DNA from: Andrena cerasifolii
Taxonomy: Eukaryota; Arthropoda; Insecta; Hymenoptera; Andrenidae
Assembly (NCBI RefSeq): GCF_050908995.1
Contig: NC_135122.1
Location: forward strand, 12,130,501 to 12,194,500
DNA length: 64,000 nucleotides
Direction of reading: 5' to 3'
A program made the position numbers and the translations under genes. The notes under the pieces were generated by a model. That model did not search any database and was not told where the DNA came from. It saw nothing but the letters and a program-made list of their open reading frames with translations. Position 1 is the first letter of the stretch. Each line of letters begins with the position of its first letter. Below, in pieces: positions 52,301 to 63,534 of the stretch.

Positions 52301-55300
52301 ATTACCATTATCACATCACCACGCACCTACTCGAAAGTAAGGGAAAGAATGAAGAACGTCTGGAATCTAGCTAAAGATTGAGAAAATTCCCTGAATTCGT
52401 ATTATTAATACAAGCGTGCCTGTTGCAAATTCGACGCCAGCAGCTCTGCAAATATGCGGGGGAAAGTTGAGAAAGCTCGGCAGCCTGCACTGGCCGAAGA
52501 CTAATTTGAACTTTTCCCCCGAAGTTTCTAGTGACAAATTATCCCCCGGCGAAAATGGAGTGCCGCTTGAGATTCAACGAGAAATTTTATTGCGTTACAC
52601 TGCCTAAGACCCTCTTACATGATCGCGGGCGCGAGAGGGAGATCAGATAGTAACGTGTACGTGCGCGCGTGTGAAAAATGAAAGCTTTAACGATCACACA
52701 GGAACATACTACCGGCGGTAAATGAATTTGCAGCAACGTAACAGTCAATAATGTCGCGCGCAAACATCGTTACTTTGCAGTGCATTTGTCGTTACGCGAC
52801 ACTTTATGGAGGAGCGCGAACTGTTACACAAATATTTTCACTGCTGATGAAAATAAATTAATGTTCCCTATTGTACGCTTCGCCGGTCTCATTCGACGAG
52901 CCGACGTGACGCTCCACTTTCAAATGTCAAATATCACGCGATATTCAAAGTTAGACTTCGCCGGGGCAACCTCTCGACCCCGGGGTTTTGAAATTTTTCG
53001 TATTCATGCTGGAGAATATAAGAAAAGATGTCTGCATTAACTCAGTCGTTCTCCTCGAGAAAAGGAAACCCAATTATGGGGCGAAATAACGTTTAATATA
53101 GCACGAAATATGACATCTGAATCTTGAAAGTAGTTTGGAAGTTAAATTAATTTTAGTATAAATATGCAAATTCCGCGATACCATGTAGCCCACTTGGTTG
53201 GCAAAGTGTCAAGTAATTTGTCAGAAACTTTTACCAAGTATCGCCGGCATTAGCTATAACATTAATTATACAACCTGTAACTTAAAGTTTCATCGCCCTT
53301 TTTCCCATGTTCCGTGAACGCTCGACGAAACGACGGTGTTTTATTATCGAGCACCTTTCGTTAACGATACTCGGTCTATGAACAATTCAACTAGATACCC
53401 AATCTCCTTTCTCCTTCCTCTTTTTAAGCACACCTCAACCATTTCGCGAAATTTGCAGACGAAAGTTTAGCGCCCATTTTACTCCCGGGGGAAAATGAAA
53501 CCCAAGAAATGGATCGTGATACTTTTCGATAAACGAACGCGTATGACTTAGATAGTGGTGGAAGTCAAAGCACGAAGCAATCAAGGGACTAGTTAAATCG
53601 AGTTCCAGACCAACACTGGCGTCTCCGTGTAATTCGACTTTGGCAAATGAGTTGCGCTGTTAACATAGCCTGTAGGCCGATAAATCGTCGCCCGATCGAA
53701 TGTCTTATTCGTCGGCCCGTTGAGTTACGATTTCGTTTAAGCTCGATTCCCGAGTCGAAATCGAAGACAATGGATATTTTCGAGGCACGAGCGTCGGGCG
53801 ACGCTACAAGAAGCCCTGAGGGTAGCAGAGCGTTCGCGAAAATCACTTGGCCGCTGTGAAACGGGAACTGGCCATGCCGCAGAGCAGTTTTCGGGTTAAA
53901 GATCTCGTTGGTGCCGCGGCAAAAAGTCGTGGCGAGTGGTGGATCGATGCCACAGCAGCGACAGCGTGGCTCCAGCCAGCAGACGTCGCCGTCCTCCCGC
54001 GCCCGCCGCGTATATACATCCGTACACACCCCCATACCCCTATCCACCCCATTGGCATTCCCATTCCAACCATCTCCTCATCTCCATCGCCGTCTATGTT
54101 CATCCCCCTTTCACGTTCCACTCCTTTACCTCCAGGGCTCCGAGAGCATCCTCGTCGCGCCCTCCGTCTCCTCGGCATCGGCCCTCCTCGTCCTTTCCAG
54201 CTGAACCACCCCCGCCCCGCTCGTCGTTCGCCCCTGGGCGCTCAAATACGGCTATGGACCAGCACGGCTGTACTTATGAGAATGTAACCCACATTTCGAC
54301 CTAACGTTACTTCCGGTTCGCTCGGGAAACGTATTGTGAGCCGCGTTCAATGCCGTCTCGATATCTGTCACCGTTAATGGCATTATACGGGGGCCTGCGG
54401 ACGAACACTCCGGTGGAAAGTTTTCGGTCCAGCCGAAGAGATGAAATTTCGCAAATTCAAAGATTTCGGAGGATGTAGCATGGCTCTATTCTTGACGGAT
54501 GGATATTCGTTGAGCTATTCTACTGGCTACCTCACCGAGAGGTAGTACGAGAGTCTGTACGAGAGTCTCTCGAATTTGTACCTATAGAAAATACAGCACA
54601 ACGAACAGGGTTAAGTGCGTCGCTCGGCGATAACGAAATTAATGGTATTCAATCTTAAGACGTGTTGGGGAGTAGAGTTACAAAGGGAGGAACGCGCAGA
54701 GCAACAATTTTGCAACACCGTCGCAGCCCTGTAATCCGATATACATTGGTCCGATATCTGCACGGTTGTTGCTTAATTTCGGTGCACGTGAACGTGCCTG
54801 CTCAGAGTGATGGCACCGAATACCATTCGAAGTTTCTATTCGTCCCTGGCTACTCTATTACGTCTATACCGTGTTCCTCTAGACTCCAGACGCATTGGGA
54901 ATAGGAGTACAATCCGCATTCCCGGAATGTTACATCCGAGCACTGTCGCGAACACGGCCGTCTTATAAGGCTCGCTCAATGTTATCTTGCCTCGTTGCGA
55001 CTGTTCGCCGAGAGAAAGTTACGATGCCGATTAGAAACGGAAAGGCTACGGACGGGGAACGAGAGAAGCCAATTCTTACCAAAGGATAGAGGGTAGGTAA
55101 ATACATCAAATAAATGCCATGTAAACGGTATCTAATATTCCAAGTGTATAACGAGTTTTCACAATCGATTCTATCGTCGATGGACCGGCTTGTTTATCAG
55201 GGAGCCGCGATTACAATGCAATCGGAATCTGGCGCAGCGTACGCTCGCTACGGCTACACGGCAAATAAAACGGCGGGGGCGATGGACTCCAGCAATATGT

Positions 55301-58300
55301 CGGCAATCCATTTCTTAAATCTACGCGATTTGTGCCATGAAAGAATACAACCTAATAGCGGGAGCATTTATCGAAGAATGCAGCTCGTTCCGAAGGACCT
55401 CGTCTCCATTTCTACACGTCCCATTCACATCTCTTGCCCACCCCCGAGCCCTTCGTAGCCGACCCACCTCGTCACCCACCCCTGCGTAATGCGGTCATAG
55501 TACGTGCTAGGAAGTGTTCCACCGGAGAAAAATGTACCCCACATTCGGCGGGAATGTTATTTCAGAATCGCTCGATAACGACTGCCAGGGAAGGGAGATG
55601 AAGCTCGAACGTTCCAAATGTGCAGGTACTCGTAATGGGACGAAACTGTGCGGTGAGCGCGCAACGAGATAGTATTTAACGAATGAAATAACTGTATCGC
55701 TTAGATGAGCAGAATTGTTTTATTGAACGTTGTATCACAGGAACGAAGAGCCCAAGATTTCGCAGATCGTGGCGCTTAAAACTCCAACGGCAAAAACCTC
55801 TAATGTCACTTGAATTGTAACAATTGCGCCCTCGAGTGGTGTCGTTAACACCAATTATCATTTGTGCGGCCATGAAGTGATATACGTGGAACGATTTAAA
55901 CCCTATTTAGCATTTAACGTTGCGCTAATGGTACGGAACGACTGTTAACAATCCCACTGGAGCATAATCCAGGATGTAAGATAGAGAAGAAATTGCGAAA
56001 CCCCTGTCTTTTACCCCTTTCTTCTTCATAAATATACATGCCACCTCTCGCTACATTCCACGGGCCTGCTCGGCGCGATGAGTTTCTTTAGCGTAATAAT
56101 ATTCTTTTTCCTCCCTTTGTTCCACTTGCTCCTCCACTTGCGAGTGCCCTTGCACCCCGGCGAAACCGGTGGAGTTTGTAATTAATTTTCACGGCCTGGC
56201 AACGTGATATCAACCCTCCTCGCCTGCGTGCACTCTGTTAATCTCCGGACGAGAGAGAAATTTTGACCTTCATGGTTACCGTGCCAGCCAGTATCCGGAG
56301 TCTTTGTTCCCTCGCTTTATTACCGTGCAACTTAACGTGCACCGCAAGTCTTTCCGAGTTCAGCTCCGCCAGGAATTCCCTAGCCCCGTAAAGGCGGAGC
56401 CTCGCCTCTGATCCTTCGATTCGCCGCGGATTTGCTCAAGGGAGAATGGTTCCTTAAATACCTATCCGCGGTGACTTTATGACGAGAGCGGGTGAATTAA
56501 TCGCACACGGATCCGAAGCATAAATGGGTACAAAATCGAACGCAGCCATTGATCCCTCATCTCCCCGCGACCTAAGTAATCCGATTTCATTACTGATCCC
56601 CTACTACAAACGAGACACTAATTGCATCAGCGATATCAGGTCTGTCCATTGTCCCAAGAATTCTGAGCCCTTCAAGACACCTGTTTCGCTCGTTGAGAGG
56701 ATATTAAGAATATGATCGGAGAATCGTTCACAGCTAATGCATTAATAAGTTCGTTAAGTTATCGACTACCACGGTCGATACGTTCAAAGTCAAATTATTC
56801 TTCGACACTATTAGCTATATAACACGTATTAGAGATGACGAAGGAATGTGTACTTCGTGTAGTACCCGAATATTTACCCGAAGCGTCTACATCCATACCT
56901 AACCATTGATCCGTCCAGTCGTCTCGCGGGGCGAGTATTCTGTTGAATCGATACCCTTTAATCGCGAGGAGATCGTAGCCTGGAATTCAATGGAAAGGGG
57001 GATACAAAAATAAATTCTTTTATCGACAACGGCTTCTCGGGCGAAATAATGAATGGAAGCTAGATTTAAAGAAGACGGGGAAAGAAGGAGGACGAGCTGC
57101 AAATAGAAATCGTACGGTAATCTTAGCATGTTCTAGTACACTGACGTTATCTAGCCGGATCGCTATTTCGCGCCTCCCGCTCGGATAATTTATTATTGCA
57201 GCGCCGTTGCATGTGTTATCGATCGACGGTGAGTGCTTTTAACATTTCAGCCGAAGAAGGCGCAATTCTGGCAAGCTTGTTTCTCCGATTCCAGACCGTC
57301 GTCACGAACTCTTTCAACGAACATTCCGGCCCTCTATCCGCCCGTGTTTCATTCGAACTCACAATTTCATCCTCATCCTTTCATTCTTATTTTCTAATTT
57401 TCTTGCGAACGGAAACCCCGTTTTGCTGCATCCCTTTCCAGGCTCCTTCTAAAGCTTCTCAGTTCTGGCGTGAAGGGAGAATTTGGAGAATACGGTGCAT
57501 CGATGTTCCGAAGAAAATTTCCACGAAGCTTACGGACATTACCATTTTGTCGGAGGGATGATTGCATAAATAATATTTGCCAATCGTGTGCTGGCTTTCC
57601 ATCATTTAAGTATCCCCACTAGTTTGACTCCACTTGGGAGTTAAGATCTCCGCTGTGCCAAAAGAAGCAGATCGTTTAATTTTTCATCGCATCCCTAAGA
57701 ATTCACCCATTATCCAACAAGTTCCACAAAAGGAGAATCGCATCCCTTTACGCGGTTTCACACGAAACGCGAGGCTCGTTCTTCTCTATTACCATCGCGA
57801 AACACTTTTGCCTCTTTCCCCTTTATCCTCCACCTCTTTCGTTTTCATGTAGTTACCACACAACACACGCAAAAGCGTTAAATCATTTCGCCGTTCTATT
57901 TCGTCGCAATCAGACTCGCGAATGCCTAGAGTTCTTTCACACGGATATTTTAACGAACGGGAGTCCCACTGACGCTCCCGTGAGTTCTGCACTTCCTCTT
58001 CCACCTTCCCTTTCGCCCCATTCGCCCACAACATGCCACGCTTGTTTTCGCATTTCCAGAAGAATAGAGCAGAGACGCAAGGGAAGGAAAAGCATCGACA
58101 ATCCTTTCAGCCCCCGCGGCTAAAAGGTTAAAAAGCGGAAAACCGAAAACTCGATAGACGTGCACGGGACGGTATCTGCTCGAACATCTGTCACAGATAC
58201 GTGTCGAACGACAGACGAGATTAAAGAAATCTCGTTGCATCGCGGAACGCTTCCTTTTTCCAACGCGGTTGGTGCGTTTATCCCCCCAACCCCTCTATTT

Positions 58301-58515
58301 TATCCTGGCTCTGGCAAATCGAATAAATGGATCGCGGAGGAAATATTCGTCGCCGAGTTTGAAGGTGTAATTTCGGAGCGTTTACCTAACGTAACGTGTT
58401 TCGAGAGGAGGAATCTATAAAATACGAAAGAATCACGGCTAACGTTTGTCACGGGGACAGAAGCGGACGGATGTAACGAGGGAATCGAGAATTCCGACCA
58501 TTGGAACCGCGCATT
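49315..58515. other. Long non-coding block, no gene recognised
   Basis: Frames of 140 to 187 codons overlap on both strands at 49,434-50,320 and again at 53,589-54,304, where the + strand is C-rich. No domain is recognised in any of them. G13 and G12 runs are at 49,465-49,477 and 50,955-50,966. The + frame at 57,196-57,561 starts near a TTATTATTGCAG acceptor-like site, with a GTGAGT and a second acceptor-like TTTCAG close by. The spacing is too tight for real introns and I do not call it. Confidence 0.55.
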
Positions 58516-58520
58516 CATCG

Positions 58521-58815
58521 GTCTAGACCACGGTGTAATAGACAGGTGTTCTGACTCCTGTTCAGAATGTGTGACTTTTTCGTCCTAGTTCTTCTGGCGG
58601 CCGCTAGATTGACGCTCAAGGAGAAAAGGCTGACTTTTTGCGCAAAATACGGCTAATAGCTCTACTACTATAATCACATAAATGCATGCATACATGGATT
58701 TCTTTACACGACGCCTCTCGCGACGGCCAGAGGAATCACACAGAAATCGGCACACAAACTCGCTGGGGTAAAAGTGCTGAGTCAGAACACTTGTCTATTG
58801 CGCCGTGGTCTAGAC
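58521..58815. mobile_element. 295-bp element with 37-bp terminal inverted repeats
   Basis: The left arm at 58,521-58,557 starts GTCTAGACCACGG. The reverse complement of 58,779-58,815 starts identically, and the two arms agree at 34 of 37 bases, both ending GTGTTCTGACTC. The interior is non-coding, with the related words GTGACTTTTTCG and CTGACTTTTTGCG. I find no convincing target-site duplication in the immediate flanks, so the superfamily is unknown. The paired arms are too long to be chance. Confidence 0.7.
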
Positions 58816-58819
58816 ACAT

Positions 58820-60815
58820 GGAACTAATTTTAGTAATGCCTCTTTTTCGAGTCCAAGTATACCAATAGCAAAATCGACAGCTTTCGCGTCAGTGAAATGC
58901 GCGATTGGCTCTGAATGTGTCAACACCGTTGGTTCTACTAAAAGAAAGCCCGAGTGGTCTTCCCGCAGAAGTGGACGCGAGCCTTTCACGGGAGGAAAGG
59001 AGAGAAGGAAAAACGTTGAGATATAAGATAAAGGGCTTCCACTCTGTCAACTTGTTCTTCGTCAAGTTGCGCCATCGAAGGGGACACGCGCCGTTGGACA
59101 TCGAGTACGATCGGTCCTGGACAACACCGGCCGCGATCCGTTTCGTCTATTTTCACCCCCGCGATTGTCCCCGCACAACAATACAGGAATCACTGTCGTC
59201 TGCAGCGTAAGATGAGAACGCGCGAGGGAGGCCTGTGTCGATTAGGGCAAAATCGAACACGCAACCCTTTCCCAATCGCGCCGAGGGATAAGTACCATTG
59301 TCGAGCCTCGACACGGCAGTTCCATGAGTCTTGCCAGCACCGGATATAACGGCAGAGGTGTCAAAATTCTAGGCTCACGAACAATGAGTATAACGGTACA
59401 ATGGTGGAACGCGAACATGCTGTATAAAATATCTGGGAAGCATCGATTCCCGTTAGACGGCGGTACAAATTCATTGAATTTCTTGAACGTATGTGTTTAC
59501 CACACGTATCAGCTAAATATTAGAGCTCCGGCGCATGTATAGAATTTACCACGGTAATTCTGACTGGAAGCCCCCTGAAGAGTTGAATTGGTATATGGAC
59601 ACGTACAGAGGAACAAAATGTTCCGGATCTGAATTCTAATTTTCAATATGTTCGTAACTACTACGACTACAATGCCGAGTATCCTAAAGGTTCGTCTAAA
59701 GTTCTGACAACAGGAAGCCCCGAGGGAGAAGCGTGGAGGAGCATTATCTGACCACTAGAAGCAACCGTTCATTCGTTTCCTCGACTAGAAAATCTATTAG
59801 ACAACCACGATGATTCACAGCCCCAGACAATGAAACTCGGCGACCGCGTTCGATCACGAGACATGTAGAACAGGAAGTTTAATCGTAAGATTAACCCTGT
59901 ACGTATTATGAAAATGGACCCCTATAGGTACGTAATATGTCTGCGTCGGGCTCAACAATGTAGTTCGTGACATAAAGAGCCTTTATTCGTGTCGAATTCT
60001 TTGAACCGAGGCGACATCAAGGGTAAGGTAGAGAATATCGACGATAGATTACAGCGCGGGCCACAGGAGAGGCATTCTATGGGTTGTGTAACTAGAAGGA
60101 ACTCGTAATTTGTAATAGTTCGTATAAAATGGTGTGCAATTCGCGATGGGTAGAAAGAACAGTGGGTCTCTTTTGGTTCGCATTAGCAACCTGCTGTTCT
60201 CAGCATGGCGAGAAAATTGTTTGCACGAGGAGGCAACTGATGGGCGATACTGATTTCTAAAACAGCGAGTATAGTTGTCCCGATAGGATTTTTAACTTTT
60301 TAATGTTACTGTTAATTCATTTCGATGTGAGAAAGAATCTATGATAAGAAATGAAAAACCTAAATCCCTGCCACTCCGTGTGTTTGATACACAGGTAAAA
60401 TATGTAATTCTAATCGCGAGGATATAACAGATCCATGATTTGATTCCTTTTAAGGTTTCGGTATCATTAACACGCTATTCATGAAGCACTAAATGTCGGT
60501 AATGAACGCTGAATACTGATCCATGAATCGGGGGAATGATACGAACGATACAAATCGACCAGCAAACGCGATAAAAAGAACTTCATCGGCAGAGACTATA
60601 ATTTATTACCGGTATGGGATGTATAAATGAATAATGTAAGAATCCGAGTTTAAAGAGTGCAACGAAAAATTATATGAAAATCTGATTAAATTACTATGGG
60701 AAAGTTGTGTCGAATGTGGTGTAAAAAATCTAATCCTGAAAAATGTGCTGTGATAATAGCAAAGTACAAAATGAAACCCGTGGTGCCTTACAACGGCGGG
60801 GAACCCAAGCACGTA
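58820..60815. other. Non-coding block, no gene recognised
   Basis: Frames up to 101 codons without domains. GC content falls towards the right end. The words TTCTGAC and GGAAGCCCC recur together near 59,559 and 59,702, which may be a small duplication. Confidence 0.5.
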
Positions 60816-60830
60816 TTAAAGCAAGGTCCC

Positions 60831-60993
60831 GACCACAGACGAGGTATAGGATAGACCTATCACCTTATGGATGATCGTGTCACCACCCAAACTGTGTTAC
60901 CGACCCATAATTTGAGGCCACAGACGATGTATAGAATAGACCTATCAAGCAATGTATTTTTGTGTCGCCGGTTTAGGGGGTCCTAGGACCCCC
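60831..60993. repeat. 85-bp tandem duplication, with a distant third copy
   Basis: CCACAGACGA begins at 60,833 and 60,918 (period 85). Each copy is followed by GTATAGRATAGACCTATCA and later a version of GTGTCRCC. The sequence GATAGACCTATCACCTTATGG of the first copy (60,850-60,870) reappears exactly at 63,849-63,869, in a stretch that also keeps GTATAGG before it and TTCACATCAC after it. A perfect 18-bp palindrome, GGGGGTCCTAGGACCCCC, closes the pair at 60,976-60,993. This suggests a dispersed repeat family in this AT-rich region. Confidence 0.6.
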
Positions 60994-61252
60994 TTGCCAT
61001 TTTAGTGTCGCATGCAACGTTACCGGTGAAGTCTCAAAACAGATTGTAACGCTACGCGTGGTAGAAACTAGAATTAAGCACGAGTAAAACTAGTTTATGT
61101 TTTGAGAGTCAATGCCCGCGATTTACAAATGTTTCTGTTAGAGTAACAATTTAAAAATCGTCTTATGAACATATTTCGTTCAACGGAAGAGAACGGAGGA
61201 AGAAAATAAAACGATATCACATTCGTCTTTTAACCTTGCTGTCCAATTCCGG

Positions 61253-61278
61253 TTTATTTAACGCAAAACAAATTTATT
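61253..61278 (-). terminator. Two AATAAA polyadenylation signals (minus strand)
   Basis: TTTATT on the + strand at 61,273-61,278 and 61,253-61,258 gives two AATAAA hexamers on the minus strand, 13 and 33 bases beyond the TAA at 61,293-61,291. They are placed sensibly for the candidate gene model, but AATAAA is common in AT-rich DNA. Confidence 0.25.
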
Positions 61279-61290
61279 TAACATACAAAT

Positions 61291-61596
61291 TTATATAAAC
61301 AACAACATTATTTGTGGAAGACATGCTTTCATGATGTAACGTGGAATACCTCGCAAAGGAATTGTAACTTTGTATATTTCAATAAAATGCTGAAGCAGAG
61401 AGGACTTTAAAAATTGTGAAAAACTCAACAGTTCCAGTATCTCGCTGAAATATTCCAACTTGCACTTATTCTTCCATCTTAACACTATATTCGTGTTCTG
61501 GGGTTCGGTAGGAACAATCGAACAACATTTTAAGTTACACATTTTATTCTTACATTCTACCATAGTATTGCAAGTTAAAGAAATTCTTATATACGA
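61291..61596 (-). CDS. Hypothetical last exon of an unrecognised two-exon gene
   Basis: The minus strand is open for 101 codons before TAA, unusually long for DNA this AT-rich. An acceptor-like CAAATATTCTAG (AG at 61,598-61,597) lies directly upstream and gives a phase-0 exon, matching the phase-0 donor of the candidate first exon at 63,531-63,052. The product is Cys-rich at the start (six Cys in about 20 residues around MVECKNKMCNLKCC), then Leu/Ser/Phe-rich, with no domain that I recognise. An independent start at the internal ATG (61,563) is also possible. Two AATAAA signals follow. It could equally be a chance frame. Confidence 0.2.
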   Translation of the reverse strand, partial: SYIRISLTCNTMVECKNKMCNLKCCSIVPTEPQNTNIVLRWKNKCKLEYFSEILELLSFSQFLKSSLLQHFIEIYKVTIPLRGIPRYIMKACLPQIMLLFI

Positions 61597-61639
61597 CTAG
61601 AATATTTGACAATCGCAGCCATCGGCTCGGTTCTCACCG

Positions 61640-62250
61640 ATTACCAGGTCTCACCGCGAGGAGGTTGCTGCGCTTGGAGACCCGTAGAGAGATAGATGGA
61701 ATCAAAGTTCCATCGATCTCCCTGTACATGAAGCCTACTAAACCAAAGAGATGGATGGAAACAAAGTTCCATCGATCCCTTCGGTTTAGATATAGAATCT
61801 AGGGAACTGCCAAGCAATCACTCGATTAAAAGAAATTCAGGAAAGAAGGAAAGGCGAAGGGTAAGCATGAAACAAGTATTGGACGGCGCAGTTCCTACCA
61901 CCCTGCTGTCCAAGTCGAAAGGGAAAAGCGCTCGGCGCCTCCCAGACGATTCCTGTTGCTCCGATGCGACTCGTCAGGAGCAAACACTTGACCTGACTCA
62001 AGCCGTCCAACACGGAGATTGGGTAATCGAACCGGGTGACTTACGCAGGCAGTGTACCAAAAGGTGCACCCCCTACGCCCGAAACTTTTCCCTTTGGACA
62101 AGAACACCAAGGGATGAAACTGGTCCACCCATACCGTTTCCATGCTCAGTCACTTGCTTCCGCAAACGGAAGCAGCGGTAACCTCCTCATCACAGATGAG
62201 GAGCCAATAAACGAACAACAAAGTTAATGATTTAGTGACTGCTTGGCAAT
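61640..62250. repeat. Paired hairpins and a flanking inverted repeat
   Basis: Two similar hairpins lie in tandem. The first has arms at 61,689-61,701 and 61,708-61,720 (12 of 13 paired); the second has arms at 61,740-61,760 and 61,767-61,787 (18 of 21 paired). Both share GATGGAA, a six-base loop ending CAAAG, and TTCCATCGATC. Beyond them, GCCAAGCAATCACT (61,809-61,822) is inverted at 62,234-62,247 (13 of 14), bounding a more GC-rich segment of about 440 bp with small open frames on both strands. This may be a miniature transposon, but no target-site duplication was found. Confidence 0.4.
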
Positions 62251-62259
62251 TTTACATGG

Positions 62260-62590
62260 GACCTTAAATACTTCATACTATAATAAATTAGCCTAGCCTA
62301 CCTTAGATGTCTTCTTTCACTGTCACTTTGCACGATCACTTTTCACTATCACTTTTCACTAGTCTCTTTTTAAATATATCGTGTTATTAACTCCATTCCC
62401 CGAGTAACGGTGAACCTGAAAAGCTGAAACAATCAACTACTATATGTTAGTAACGGTGTGGTCGGCCTGGAAAGAAATTAAGGAAAAGCTTATTGAGTTG
62501 GAGACGATCGAGATAATTTCGACCAACAGCAGAGCACGCACGAGCATGCAAAACCACCGCAGAGATAAGTACTTGAAGGAAAGAGCAGAG
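62260..62590. other. AT-rich spacer
   Basis: No gene is visible. A short imperfect repeat of ATCACTTTTCACT lies near 62,334-62,360. A 60-codon + frame at 62,444-62,626 runs into the minisatellite and is not recognised. Confidence 0.5.
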
Positions 62591-62596
62591 AATGTA

Positions 62597-63010
62597 GACC
62601 CATCGATGAGATGCATGACAGAGTGACAGAAGTCACAAAAAACCATCGAAGACATAGACGAGATGAAATGAATCAGGGAAAACCATCGAAGACATCGACG
62701 AGATGAAATGAATCAGAGAAAACCATCGATGACATCGACGAGATGAAATAAATCAGGAAAAACCATCGAAGACATGAAATGAATCAGGGAAAACCATCGA
62801 AGACACCGACGAGATGAAATGAATCAGAGAAAACCATCGAAGAAATTCGCGAAAATGAAATAAATCATTTAAACCCATCGAAGAAATGCATGAAATAAAA
62901 TAAATAATGCAAACCCATCGAAGAAATACACAAAATAGAACGACTCGCGCAAAATTCTCGAAAGTATGCATGGAAATAGGACAGATGATGGAAAACGACC
63001 GAAGAAATCA
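62597..63010. repeat. 40-bp minisatellite, about 10 units
   Basis: Units begin with AACCATCGAAGACAT and continue with GAGATGAAATGAATCAGRG. Starts are at 62,641, 62,681, 62,721, 62,761, 62,792, 62,832 and 62,872, and more diverged at 62,912, 62,952 and 62,992. Spacing is 40 bp except for one 31-bp step caused by loss of nine bases. An extra diverged unit stands at about 62,597. The left units are nearly identical and the right ones progressively degenerate. Since 40 is not a multiple of three, the array is unlikely to be coding; it would lie in the intron of the candidate minus-strand gene. Confidence 0.85.
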
Positions 63011-63051
63011 GATTTGACATTCGCAAAACAATAAAATTTTAAATGACTTAC

Positions 63052-63531
63052 CGAACCCCAAAATTTCATCAGCACCAAGCGAATAAACGAACCCAGGCCA
63101 GAGGGGCGAAATCCTGACCAGGTCCTCAGCAAGTTCAGCAGTTCCGAATGGTCCAGGTGGCTCGGCAGCTCCGGGGGGAGGGGGAGGAAGAACCAGGTCC
63201 CCAGGAAGTCCAGTGGATCCAGGTGGCTCGGCAGCTCCAGGGGGGAGGGGGAGGAAGAACCAGGTCCCCAGGAAGTCCAGTAGATCCAGGTGGCTCGGCA
63301 GCTCCAGGGTTCCCGGAGGTCCTTCAAGTCCGGAGGACCGACGACGACTGAGTACATGAAGATCTGTGAGCTGCTCCTTATGTAGACTTCGAGGAATGAT
63401 GTCCCCCGATCAAAACAAGGTCGACGGTTAGTTACAATTGCGAAATCCAGCGAATTCTTCGGCAAAAATGGATTTTCGGCTAAAATATCCATTCCAGTGG
63501 CTATTGCTGTGACAAATAATGTTAACAACAT
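63052..63531 (-). CDS. Hypothetical first exon with predicted signal peptide
   Basis: This is part of the longest open frame in the window (220 codons before splicing). The first residues, MLLTLFVTAIATG, resemble a signal peptide, so the product could be secreted. The frame stays open for 160 codons to FWGS and meets a strong donor, GTAAGT at 63,051-63,046, in phase 0. An initiator-like TCAGT lies upstream at 63,645-63,641, and a five-codon upstream frame lies in the leader. Residues from about 75 to 140 come from the 66-bp repeat and are Pro/Leu/Trp/Ser-rich. A second minus-strand frame through the repeat is also open and reads partly collagen-like (GLEGPPG, PPGSTGLPG), so the frame choice is uncertain. 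The family is unrecognised, and it may be chance. Confidence 0.25.
63117..63309. repeat. 66/67-bp tandem repeat, about 2.5 to 3 copies
   Basis: TCCAGGTGGCTCGGCAGCTCC starts at 63,152, 63,218 and 63,285 (spacings 66 and 67). Full units also contain a G/A-rich run, then ACCAGGTCCCCAGGAAGTCCAG. A diverged partial unit precedes at 63,117-63,151. One extra G in the purine run explains the 67-bp step. Two full units are almost identical, so the duplication is recent. Confidence 0.85.
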
Positions 63532-63534
63532 TTA

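Noticed and set aside
57196..57561. Open frame after TTATTATTGCAG, with a GTGAGT 27 bases later
   Set aside because: The next acceptor-like site lies only about 22 bases after the donor, too short for an intron, and the protein is unrecognised.
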